From the NCBI GenBank assembly GCA_026398715.1, contig JAPLSI010000043.1:10731-18212 (forward strand): a stretch of DNA of 7,482 nucleotides. The letters run 5' to 3'. A program made the translations under genes and the position numbers. A model generated the notes under the pieces. That model worked only from the letters and a program-made list of their open reading frames with translations. It was not told where the DNA came from and did no database searches. Origin of the DNA: Gammaproteobacteria bacterium (GTDB lineage: Bacteria; Pseudomonadota; Gammaproteobacteria; Xanthomonadales; Xanthomonadaceae). This document shows positions 1 to 6,597 of this stretch, piece after piece. Within the stretch, counting starts at the first letter, position 1. Every line of letters begins with the position of its first letter.

Positions 1-354
1 GCCCGCATCAATGCGCTGCTGCGTCGCGCCGCAGGCTGGAGCAAGCCCGCGCTCGATTGCGGCCCGGTCAGCCTGGATCTTTCCGCGCAGACTGTCAGCG
101 TCAATGGCGCAGGCGTTGATTTGACCAGCTACGAATACAAGGTGCTCGAGTACCTGATGCTGCATGCCGGCGAGTTGGTGTCCAAGGCCGACCTGACCGA
201 GCACATCTACCAGCAGGATTTCGATCGTGATTCCAACGTGCTGGAGGTCTTCATCGGCCGCCTGCGCAAGAAGCTCGATCCGGAAGGCGAATTGAAGCCG
301 ATCGAGACGGTCCGTGGCCGCGGTTATCGGTTCGCTATCCCGCGTAGCGAATAA
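1..354 (+). CDS. phoP: PhoP-like response regulator, C-terminal part (5' end outside window)
   Basis: This is the last 117 codons of an OmpR/PhoB-class response regulator, which binds promoter DNA once its receiver domain is phosphorylated by the partner kinase. The receiver domain lies upstream of the window. The visible part begins in the inter-domain linker (RINALLRRA) and continues into a complete winged-helix domain. Recognisable parts are LTSYEYKVLEYL in the first helices, the transactivation-loop/recognition-helix stretch with SNVLEVFIGRLRKKL, and the closing wing RGRGYRF. The reading frame is open from base 1 to the TAA at 352-354. Assignment to PhoP rather than another OmpR-family regulator rests on strong resemblance to the xanthomonad PhoP tail and on the PhoQ-type kinase that starts 20 bases downstream, presumably in the same operon. 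The operon promoter is not in the window. Nothing looks damaged in the visible part. Confidence 0.9.
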   Translation, partial: ARINALLRRAAGWSKPALDCGPVSLDLSAQTVSVNGAGVDLTSYEYKVLEYLMLHAGELVSKADLTEHIYQQDFDRDSNVLEVFIGRLRKKLDPEGELKPIETVRGRGYRFAIPRSE

Positions 355-360
355 GGTCGC

Positions 361-365
361 GAAGG
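361..365 (+). promoter_or_regulatory. Shine-Dalgarno site for phoQ
   Basis: GAAGG lies 8 bases upstream of the GTG at 374-376. It favours that codon as the phoQ start over the earlier in-frame GTG at 314, which would overlap phoP by 41 bases. Starting at 374 also places the first transmembrane segment near the N-terminus, as usual for the family. Confidence 0.55.
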
Positions 366-373
366 CCCCGCGA

Positions 374-1668
374 GTGGCAAGGCGTGCACTTTCACTGCAT
401 GCACGCCAGCTGCTTGCGGCGAGCCTTGGCCTGGTTGCCTTTCTGGGGTTGACCGGCATTGCGCTGGACCAGGCCTTCCAGCGCACGGCCATCAGCAACC
501 TGCAGGAACGCCTGCAGAATGACGCCTACGCCTACCTGGGCGCATTCGAATTCACCCGCGACAGCCAGCTGATCGAGCCGCCCGAAGGGCAGGCGCCCGA
601 CTCGCGTTTCCGCCAGCCGGGCAGCGGCCTGTATGCGGTGGTGCGCGGCAAGACCCTGCATTGGAATTCGCCGTCGGTACTGGGCCGCAACCTGCCCGAG
701 CCGGAATTGTTGAAGGCGGGCGAGCAGCGCTTCGAACCGGAGCTTGAAGGCTTCGTCGACGACAAGGGCGTCTTGCACAAGTACTACCGCTTCAGCACCG
801 GCGTGGCCTGGGAACAAGGCGAGACCGGGCAGGAAGGCACCATCACCCGTTTCACCATCGCCATCTACGAAGACGCCGAACAACTCGACCGCCAGGTCGG
901 CGTGTTCCGTGCCTCCTTGTGGGGCTACCTGGGCATGGCTGCGGTGCTGTTGTTGCTGGTGCAGATGCTGGTCTTGCGCTGGAGCCTGCAACCGCTGCGC
1001 GTACTTGAAGGCGAACTCTCGCGCGTTCGCCGCGGCGTGGCCGATCGCCTGTCGGGTCGCCACCCGCCGGAACTGCAGCAGATCACCGACAGCATCAACG
1101 GCCTGATCGAAAGCGAATACACGCACCTCGACCAGAGCCGCAACACGCTGGCCGACCTCGCCCACAGTTTGAAGACCCCGCTGGCGGTAATGCGCTCGCG
1201 GCTGGATTCGGGCGCGGACGAATCCGAGCTGCGTCGCGAAGTGGCCGCGCAGATCCAGCGCATGAACGAGATCGTGTCCTACCAGTTGTCGCGCGCCGCG
1301 CGCAGCGGACATGCCTTGTTTTCCGCGCCGATCAGCATCGAGCCGCGCGCCGAGGAAATCGTCGCCAGCCTGGAAAAGGTCTATATCGGCAAGGGTGTCT
1401 TCTGCGAATTCGAAGTGGATGCCGACGCCAGCTTCTATGGCGAGATCGGCGACCTGCAGGAACTGTTGGGCAACCTTCTGGAAAATGCCTTCAAGTGGGC
1501 CAAGCAACGGGTATTGCTGACCGTGAAGGTCGAGCCGGCCCAGGCCACGGCATCGGCCTGGCGATCGTGCAGGACATCGTGCGCGCCTATCGCGGCGAGT
1601 TGAAGGTCGAGCGTTCCACTGAACTGGGTGGCGCACGCTTCACCGTGCACTTCCCGCCGCTGTTCTGA
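374..1668 (+). pseudogene. phoQ: PhoQ-like sensor histidine kinase with internal deletion and frameshift in the ATPase domain
   Basis: Inner-membrane sensor kinase, partner of the PhoP-like regulator just upstream. From the GTG start the protein shows TM1 (about residues 12-30), a periplasmic sensor region (about 33-180), TM2 (about 182-203), a HAMP-like linker, and the dimerisation helix with phospho-acceptor H264 in AHSLKTPLAV, the same HSLKTPLAV signature as enterobacterial PhoQ. The N-box follows (NLLENAFKW, Asn371). The Mg-ATP G1 box (DDGPGIP in relatives) and the lid/F-box region are then absent. The original frame runs into unrelated sequence and stops at 1601-1603 (409 aa). The rest of the domain continues in another frame from about 1543: GHGIGLAIVQDIV is the G2 box, followed by GGARFTVHFPPLF and TGA at 1666-1668. 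By comparison with E. coli PhoQ about 35-40 residues are missing, in a number of bases not divisible by three. As written, the product cannot bind ATP normally. The cause is either a real inactivating deletion or an assembly error. Confidence 0.85.
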
Positions 1669-1669
1669 A

Positions 1670-1903
1670 CTAGCGGATCATTCCCGGCAGCAGGCTGTGC
1701 CAGCGCGGAAGCGCAGGGCGGGGCGTGCTGCTGCGCACGGGCGACGGCGTTGCCGGCGCCACCGGGGCTTCGGACTCGCTGGTAGCGGACGCGGCCGGCT
1801 TGCCCGGCTTGGCCGAAGGCGTGTCGTCGGTTGCGGTGGGCTCGTTGGCCAACGCAATCGCGGCAAAGGCAAACAGGCTCAGGGCCAGCAACAAACGGGA
1901 CAT
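1670..1903 (-). CDS. small exported protein of unknown function (77 aa)
   Basis: I do not recognise a named family. The 77-residue product starts with a clear signal peptide: MSR, a hydrophobic core LLLALSLFAFAAIAL, and a likely signal peptidase I site after ALA (about residue 19). There is no lipobox cysteine. The mature part is a low-complexity linker rich in Pro, Ala, Ser and Thr (about residues 20-62), followed by a compact tail PRWHSLLPGMIR that looks like the only constrained segment. An upstream in-frame ATG at 1927 would add eight residues (MTRHETAD) before the signal peptide. The ATG at 1903 is preferred because it gives a normal signal sequence and has a weak GAGA 8 bases upstream. 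The gene converges on phoQ with one base between the stop codons. It is likely periplasmic or surface-associated. Its role is unknown, and the coding call rests on the signal peptide and open frame. Confidence 0.65.
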   Translation of the reverse strand: MSRLLLALSLFAFAAIALANEPTATDDTPSAKPGKPAASATSESEAPVAPATPSPVRSSTPRPALPRWHSLLPGMIR

Positions 1904-2000
1904 GTCAGCGGTCTCATGGCGGGTCATGCAACGTCAGATGCGCCGAATGGGCAAATAGTTGCAAGGGGCAAGTGTAGCCCGAACGGGCGGATTTCACAGC

Positions 2001-2023
2001 GCCATGATGCGGCGCAGCATGGC
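2001..2023. repeat. imperfect 23-bp palindrome in the divergent spacer
   Basis: The arms GCCATGATGC (2001-2010) and GCAGCATGGC (2014-2023) are complementary at 9 of 10 positions (one A/G mismatch) around a 3-base centre GGC. The palindrome lies 33 bases before the DhaL–DegV start and about 98 bases before the start of the small minus-strand gene. It could be an operator for a dimeric regulator acting on either gene, or a 5'-UTR hairpin. No T-run follows, so it is not a terminator. In the rest of the 1904-2055 spacer I see no convincing -35/-10 pair on either strand. Confidence 0.4.
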
Positions 2024-2055
2024 CCTTGACGCGGCATGCGGCAGACTTCGCGACG

Positions 2056-3697
2056 ATGAATGCCATTGCCCTGCAAACACCCCGCCTGCGCATCCGCGGC
2101 CCCGCCCTGCGTCGCGCCCTGATCGCCGGCGCCCGCCGGGTCATCGCCGACCGCGATGTCCTCAACAAGATCAACGTCTTCCCGGTGCCCGACGGCGATA
2201 CGGGCAGCAACCTTGCCTTCACCCTGGGCAGCGTGCTGACCGGCGCGCTCAGCCGGCGCACGGCCGGGGCCGGCGAGTTGATGCGCCGGGTCGGCGAAGA
2301 CGCCATCGATGGCGCGCGCGGAAATTCCGGCGCGATCCTGGCCCAGTTCTTCACCGGCGTCGCCGAGAGCATCGGCAACCGGGCCGCCATCGAGCCCGAC
2401 GCCATGGCCCGCGCAATCCGCGCCGGGTCCCTGTCTGCGCGGCAGGCCCTGGCCGAGCCACGCGAGGGCACCATCCTCAGTGTCATCAGCGCTTTCGCGG
2501 ATTCGTTCGACCCCGATCGCCGGGTGGACGACATCCGCGGCTGGTTTGCGCCCGCACTCGAAAAAGCACGCCGCGCGCTGGCCTACACACCGCAGCAGTT
2601 GCCGGTGCTGAAGAGTGCAGGCGTGGTGGATGCCGGCGCGCAAGGCTTCGTCGACTTGCTGGAAGGCATCGGCGACTACCTCAGCAACCTGCGTCGTTGT
2701 CGCGGGCTCGCATTCGCGCATCCGCCTGCACGCGCACGTGGCCGACCCGCAGGCCCTGTTCGACGTCGCGGCGCGTTTCGGCCGCGTGGAATCCACCAAG
2801 GCCGACGACATGCGCGCGCAGGCGCGCACGGCGGCCGGCGGCAGCAGCGTCGCCATCATCACCGACAGTTCCGCCGACCTGCCCGACGGCCTGGCCGAAC
2901 AACTCAACATCCACGTCGTGCCGCTGCGCCTGAACTTCGGCGACCAGGACTACCTCGACAAGATCGGGCTGACGCCCACCGAGTTCTACCGGAAGCTGCG
3001 CGAGGAAATCGTCCTGCCGCGCACCAGCCAACCCTCGCCAGGCGACTTCCGTCGGCAATTCGAATTCCTCTTGTCCCACCATCCGTCCCTGGTTTACCTG
3101 GGCGTATCGCGCGCGGTGTCCGGCACGATCCAGTCGGCAGAATCCGCAGCGCAGCGCGGCCATCCCGATCGCACCTTCATCTTCGACAGCGCCAATGCGG
3201 CGGGTGGGCTGGCCCTGCTGACGATCGCCGCTGCGGAAGCCGCGCAGCGCGGCGATGATGCCGCCAGCATCGTGGCGCTGGTCGAACGCCTGCGCTCGCA
3301 GACGATGACCTGGGCCGTTACCCGCGACCTGACCCTGGCCGTGCGTGGCGGTCGCATCCCGGCCTGGGGCAAGCCGCTGGTGCAGGGGCTGGGGCTGACG
3401 CCCATCGCCAAGGTCACGCCGATCGGAAAGCTCAGCCTGGTCGGTGGTTTGTTCGGCAAGAAGAACGTGCCGGAGCGATTTGCCCGGTATGTGGCCAGGC
3501 GCGTGCAAGCCGGCCAGCGCTATCGCGTGATCGTCGGCCATTGCGACGCGGCGGCCGATGGCGAGCTGCTGCTGTCGCGCCTGAAATCCTTGATCGACTG
3601 CCAGGACGCCTGGCTGGCCGAGACCGGCCCCGCGGTCGGCGCGCACGCCGGGCCGGGCGCGCTGGTCATCAGCTTGCAGCCGGTATTCGCGCCATAA
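2056..3697 (+). pseudogene. DhaL–DegV fusion (FakA–FakB-like fatty acid kinase) with internal deletion and frameshift
   Basis: In Firmicutes, fatty acid kinase is two proteins: FakA (DhaL/DAK2 ATP-binding domain plus middle domain) and FakB (DegV fold, holds the fatty acid); they make acyl-phosphate. Here both appear in one gene. From the ATG at 2056 the first frame gives a DhaL domain (residues about 15-210): NVFPVPDGDTGSN with metal-binding aspartates D46 and D48, GARGNSGAI, EGTILSVISAF and DAGAQGFVDLLEGI. Near 2690-2705 the sense switches to another frame, resuming at VVVAGSHSRIRLHAHV, the end of the middle domain. The DegV domain follows: AIITDSSADLP, RTSQPSPGDF and SRAVSGT (carboxylate-binding positions), DSANAAGG, GAHAGPGAL, and TAA at 3695-3697. 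The intervening part of the middle domain, with the Cys motif (YCTE-type) of FakA-like proteins, is missing; I estimate about 60 residues. The first frame runs on without meaning to 3258. The gene is either broken, split, or misassembled. A TTG at 2026 is a less likely start. plsY begins 7 bases after the stop. Confidence 0.8.
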
Positions 3698-3698
3698 T
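3693..3698 (+). promoter_or_regulatory. candidate -10 element for leaderless plsY transcript
   Basis: CATAAT matches the sigma-70 -10 consensus at five of six positions and ends six bases before the plsY ATG at 3705, so transcription would begin at or next to the start codon. No Shine-Dalgarno sequence precedes plsY. No good -35 hexamer lies 16-18 bases upstream; TTGCAG at 3674-3679 is only 13 bases away. The element overlaps the stop codon of the preceding gene. Read-through from upstream would also supply plsY. Confidence 0.4.
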
Positions 3699-3704
3699 CG
3701 GCGC

Positions 3705-4337
3705 ATGTGGATTGCCTTCGCGCTGTTGTTGACTGCCTACCTGCTCGGTTCGATATCGGGCAGCCTGTGGCTGGGCAAACTGCGCGGCATCGATATCCGC
3801 ACGATCGGCAGCGGCAATGCCGGCGGCACCAATGCCCTACGCACGCAGGGCCTGAAATTCGCACTCGGCACCGTGCTGGTGGACATCGGCAAAGGCGCGC
3901 TCGCCACGTGGCTGGCCTGGCGATTCCTGCCGGCCGGACTGTCGCCGGCGTGGTTGTATGGCTGCGTGATCGCAGCCGTGGCGGGGCATGTCTGGCCGAT
4001 ATTCCATGGCTTCCGTGGTGGCAAGGGCGCGGCGACTCTGGTCGGCGGCCTGGCCGTCGTCTGGCCGCAAGTCTTGTTGCCGGTCTTCATCGTTTGGCTG
4101 GTTAGCCTGACGTGGGGCGGTTATGTCGGGCTCGCCACCATGCTCGCGGGTGTCAGCCTGGTGTTGGTGGCGCTGGTCGAGGGCAGCGACGCCATCCGCC
4201 TGGGTTTTTCCGTCATCGCCGCGGCATTGCTGGTGTTCACCCATCGCAGCAATATCGCCCGCCTGCGCGCCGGCACCGAATCGCGCTTCGAACGCGTGCG
4301 CGTGCTTGGCCGTTGGCTGTCGAAGAAGAACGCATGA
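3705..4337 (+). CDS. plsY: glycerol-3-phosphate acyltransferase PlsY
   Basis: Integral inner-membrane enzyme that transfers an acyl chain from acyl-phosphate to sn-glycerol-3-phosphate, giving lysophosphatidic acid, the first committed step of phospholipid synthesis in most bacteria. The 210-residue length is normal. Three family motifs are visible: GSGNAGGTN (residues 35-43), GHVWPIFHGFRGGKGAAT (94-111, with the phosphate-binding glycine/lysine loop), and THRSNIARLRAGTE (179-192). Hydrophobic helices lie at about 3-20, 53-72, 82-98, 113-135 and 138-180. The start ATG lies 7 bases after the upstream stop codon with no Shine-Dalgarno sequence. The TGA overlaps the birA start as ATGA, implying translational coupling. 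The gene follows a protein of the fatty acid kinase type, whose product would be the PlsY substrate. The protein looks intact. Confidence 0.95.
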   Translation: MWIAFALLLTAYLLGSISGSLWLGKLRGIDIRTIGSGNAGGTNALRTQGLKFALGTVLVDIGKGALATWLAWRFLPAGLSPAWLYGCVIAAVAGHVWPIFHGFRGGKGAATLVGGLAVVWPQVLLPVFIVWLVSLTWGGYVGLATMLAGVSLVLVALVEGSDAIRLGFSVIAAALLVFTHRSNIARLRAGTESRFERVRVLGRWLSKKNA

Positions 4338-5155
4338 ACCCGCAGGCAGCACAACGCGTGGGGGTCGAGTTGCTCGACGCGGATTTCATTCGCGGCGCGT
4401 TGGCCGACGCGGCGCGATCGCAATTGGCGTCCTTGGGCATTGCGCGCGAGACGGTTTCCACGCAGCTCGATGCCGCATCGGCGAGCGCGCCCGGGCAGGG
4501 CAGCGCCGTGTTCTTCGCCGAGTACCAAAGTGGCGGTGTCGGCCGCAACGGACGCGCCTGGGCATCGCCCGCGTCGGCCAACCTGTACTTCAGCGTGTCG
4601 CGTCGATTTTCGCGACCCTTGTCCGCGATGTCCGGGCTGAGCCTGGCGGTGGGCGTCGCCGCCGCCGAAGCGCTGCATGGCATGGGCTTCACCGGCGTGC
4701 GACTGAAGTGGCCCAACGACCTGTGGGTGGATGCGCGCAAGCTGGGCGGGATATTGGTGCAATTGCGCAATGATCCGCCCGGTTGCATCGCCATCATCGG
4801 CATGGGCTTGAACGTGCACATGCCTGCCGACGCTGCACGCCACATCGACCAGGCATGGTGCGATTTGTCGCAACTTGGCAACGCCGCGGTTTCGCGAAAC
4901 GAGGTTGCCGCGCAGTTGCTGGGCGCATTGCTTCCGGCGCTGCAGGCCTTCGACCACGCGGGGCTGGCGCCTTTCCTGCCGCGCTGGCAGGCGCTGGACG
5001 CGCTGCACGGCAAGCCGGTGCGCGTGGCCGACGGCGTGCAGCACTTCGAGGGCACCTGCCTGGGCATCGACGCCAACGGCGCCCTGCGCCTGCGCGGTGA
5101 CGGCGGCCAGGAACGCAGTTTCCATGGCGGCGAAGTAAGCCTTCGGCCGGCATGA
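4334..5155 (+). CDS. birA: biotin–[acetyl-CoA-carboxylase] ligase, catalytic domain only
   Basis: Cytosolic enzyme that makes biotinyl-AMP and attaches biotin to the carboxyl carrier protein of acetyl-CoA carboxylase. The 273-residue protein begins at ELLDADFIRGAL, matching E. coli BirA just after its DNA-binding domain, so the helix-turn-helix repressor domain is absent. No HTH-coding frame exists upstream because plsY occupies that DNA. Catalytic parts are AEYQSGGVGRNGRAW (62-76), KWPNDL with catalytic lysine K125, RKLGGILVQL, GMGLNVHMP, and a C-terminal SH3-like domain ending in GGEVSLRP. Two motifs depart from the usual sequences: the IDSTN site is represented by VSTQ (41-44), and GRGRRG is GVGRNG (68-73). 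Their spacing is exactly as in E. coli, so the alignment is sound. The start codon overlaps the plsY stop and the stop codon overlaps the coaX start, both as ATGA. It is probably the functional ligase but not a repressor. Confidence 0.92.
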   Translation: MNPQAAQRVGVELLDADFIRGALADAARSQLASLGIARETVSTQLDAASASAPGQGSAVFFAEYQSGGVGRNGRAWASPASANLYFSVSRRFSRPLSAMSGLSLAVGVAAAEALHGMGFTGVRLKWPNDLWVDARKLGGILVQLRNDPPGCIAIIGMGLNVHMPADAARHIDQAWCDLSQLGNAAVSRNEVAAQLLGALLPALQAFDHAGLAPFLPRWQALDALHGKPVRVADGVQHFEGTCLGIDANGALRLRGDGGQERSFHGGEVSLRPA

Positions 5156-5910
5156 AGATCGTCCGCAAACGCTGGCTGATCGACCTGGGCAATTCGCGCC
5201 TGAAGTGCGCCTTGCTCGATGCGCAGGGCCGGCGTGGCGAGATCCTGGCCTTGGGACACGACCAGCCCAATGCCTTGCCGACGCTGCTCAAACACATCGG
5301 CGCGACGGGCGGCAACGACGAGCTATGGCTCGCATCCGTGGCACAGGCCGATCGCACCATGGCCTTCGTGGCCGCCGCGGAAACGCACGGGCTTCGCGTG
5401 CATCGCATCCAGACCCAGGCCAGTTTCGGCAAGCTGCGCATCGCGTATGCCGAGCCTGCGAGTCTGGGCGTGGATCGATTCCTTGCCATGGTCGCCGCCT
5501 GCCAGCGCGACGATGGACCCTGGCTGCTGGTATCGGCGGGCAGCGCGCTCACCATCGACCTGCTGGCCGAAGATGGACGGCACCTGGGCGGTTCGATTGC
5601 GCCGATGCCTGCGCGCATGCGCGCGTCGCTGGCCGCCGGATTCAAGCAGCTCGACCTTGCCGAAGGCCACGCTTCGGACTTCGCGGCGGACACCGCCGAT
5701 GCCATTGCGTCGGGCTGTCACGGCGCTGCACTTGGCCTGGTGGAACGCAGCCTGCGCAAGGCGCGCGAGCACCTGGGCGCCATTCCCACGCTGCTGGTGG
5801 GCGGCGGCGGCGCGGCCTTGCTGGCGGACGTGGAGCATGCACCGGTGATGCAGCTGCCCGCGCTGGTGCTCGACGGCATGGCAGTCTACGTGCATGCCCG
5901 GGAATCGTGA
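5152..5910 (+). CDS. coaX: type III pantothenate kinase
   Basis: Cytosolic enzyme that phosphorylates pantothenate with ATP, the first step of CoA synthesis. It belongs to the ASKHA fold class and is typically insensitive to CoA feedback. The 252-residue length is normal. Visible motifs are the N-terminal phosphate-binding DLGNSRLK (11-18), GVDRF (106-110) with D108 in the catalytic-base position, SAGSALTIDLL (128-138) at the second phosphate-binding motif, HLGGSIAP, TADAIASG (181-188) and LLVGGGGA. At the second motif many relatives have Asp (DxGTAxT); here the residue is Ser128, possibly a variant of this clade rather than a defect. It overlaps birA by four bases (ATGA). The birA–coaX pairing is common in Proteobacteria and supports both calls. 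Confidence 0.93.
   Translation: MKIVRKRWLIDLGNSRLKCALLDAQGRRGEILALGHDQPNALPTLLKHIGATGGNDELWLASVAQADRTMAFVAAAETHGLRVHRIQTQASFGKLRIAYAEPASLGVDRFLAMVAACQRDDGPWLLVSAGSALTIDLLAEDGRHLGGSIAPMPARMRASLAAGFKQLDLAEGHASDFAADTADAIASGCHGAALGLVERSLRKAREHLGAIPTLLVGGGGAALLADVEHAPVMQLPALVLDGMAVYVHARES
5900..5903 (+). promoter_or_regulatory. Shine-Dalgarno site for the SPOR-like gene
   Basis: GGGA lies 8 bases before the GTG at 5912. It supports that start over the ATG at 5894, which has no ribosome-binding sequence. Confidence 0.35.
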
Positions 5911-5911
5911 C

Positions 5912-6565
5912 GTGCTGCTGCGCGCGTTGATCCTGTTGTTGCTGTGCATGAATTTGGGTGTCGCCGTTTGGTGGGCGAGCCATCGCGAGCCGATGGCGGC
6001 TGCCGTGCCGGCAACCGACAAGGACGTGCCTTCGCTGGTGTTGCTGAGCGAAGTCGAGCGCAAGCCGGTGGCCGATGCCGCAGAACTCGCCGAAGCGCCC
6101 ACGGAACTCAGCCCCGATGCGGTTTGCCTTAGCATTGGTCCGTTTTCCACCCCGGCGGAATTGCGCCTGGCGATGGACCTGATGTTGCCGCGCGTCGAGC
6201 GCATCCAGTTTCGCGAAGTGCCGGCCGTTGCGCTGCGTGGTTATCGCGTTTACCTGCCGCCCGCCGCGAGCCGTGCCGAAGCCCTGCAAACCGCGCGGGC
6301 GCTGTCCGCAAAAGGCATCTCCGACTATTACGTGGTGACCGCCGGTGACGACAGGAACACCGTTTCGCTGGGCATCTTCCGCGAGTTGGAAAACGCCACG
6401 CAGCGGCGCGAGGCCGTGGCGGCGCTCGGCTACAGCCCGGTGATAGAGCCGCGTACCGAACAGGTGCCGCAATGGTGGATCGACGTGGCCGCGCTGCCGG
6501 GGCTGGACTGGAAGACCACCTTGCCCGATCCCGAGTTGCAGGCCCGGGCCGCGCCCTGCCGCTGA
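5912..6565 (+). CDS. membrane-anchored SPOR-domain-like protein
   Basis: Predicted bitopic inner-membrane protein with a periplasmic C-terminal domain. From the GTG start it has an N-terminal hydrophobic helix LLRALILLLLCMNLGVAVWW (residues 2-21), an Ala/Glu/Pro-rich spacer (about 25-70), and a C-terminal domain of SPOR type at about 108-182. That domain contains GYRVYLPP, then an alpha segment ALQTARALSAKGISDYYVV, then NTVSLGIFRELENATQRREA. SPOR domains bind denuded septal peptidoglycan, but the role of this protein is not known from sequence. About 40 further residues follow the domain, ending PCR. It directly follows coaX and is probably cotranscribed. An alternative ATG at 5894 would overlap coaX by 17 bases and add six residues. 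The SPOR call comes from motif shape only. CoaX followed by such a protein is, as I recall, usual in Xanthomonadaceae. Confidence 0.75.
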   Translation: MLLRALILLLLCMNLGVAVWWASHREPMAAAVPATDKDVPSLVLLSEVERKPVADAAELAEAPTELSPDAVCLSIGPFSTPAELRLAMDLMLPRVERIQFREVPAVALRGYRVYLPPAASRAEALQTARALSAKGISDYYVVTAGDDRNTVSLGIFRELENATQRREAVAALGYSPVIEPRTEQVPQWWIDVAALPGLDWKTTLPDPELQARAAPCR

Positions 6566-6597
6566 ACGCGGCATTTCGAATTCCCGCGCCGCACCGG

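Noticed and set aside
392..1636. Long minus-strand open frame opposite phoQ (414 codons)
   Set aside because: It is an antisense shadow caused by high GC. It has no recognisable motif and lies across clear PhoQ coding sequence.
1977..1988. Short inverted repeat GCCCGAACGGGC as a terminator
   Set aside because: The stem is only five base pairs with a 2-base loop, and no T-run follows on either strand.
2026..2047. TTGACG at 2026 as a -35 box with CAGACT at 2042 as -10
   Set aside because: The spacing is only 10 bases, too short for a sigma-70 promoter.
2680..2730. Programmed ribosomal frameshift in the DhaL–DegV gene
   Set aside because: No slippery heptamer or strong downstream stem is visible, and a stretch of the middle domain is missing, which a frameshift alone would not explain.
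4121..5295. Two long minus-strand open frames opposite plsY/birA
   Set aside because: Low-complexity Arg/Ala/His-rich translations with no family motifs; the plus strand encodes well-recognised PlsY and BirA.
6567..6588. Hairpin CGCGG/CCGCG after the SPOR-like gene
   Set aside because: Short stem, 12-base loop and no T-run; it overlaps the tRNA promoter region and is not convincing as a terminator.
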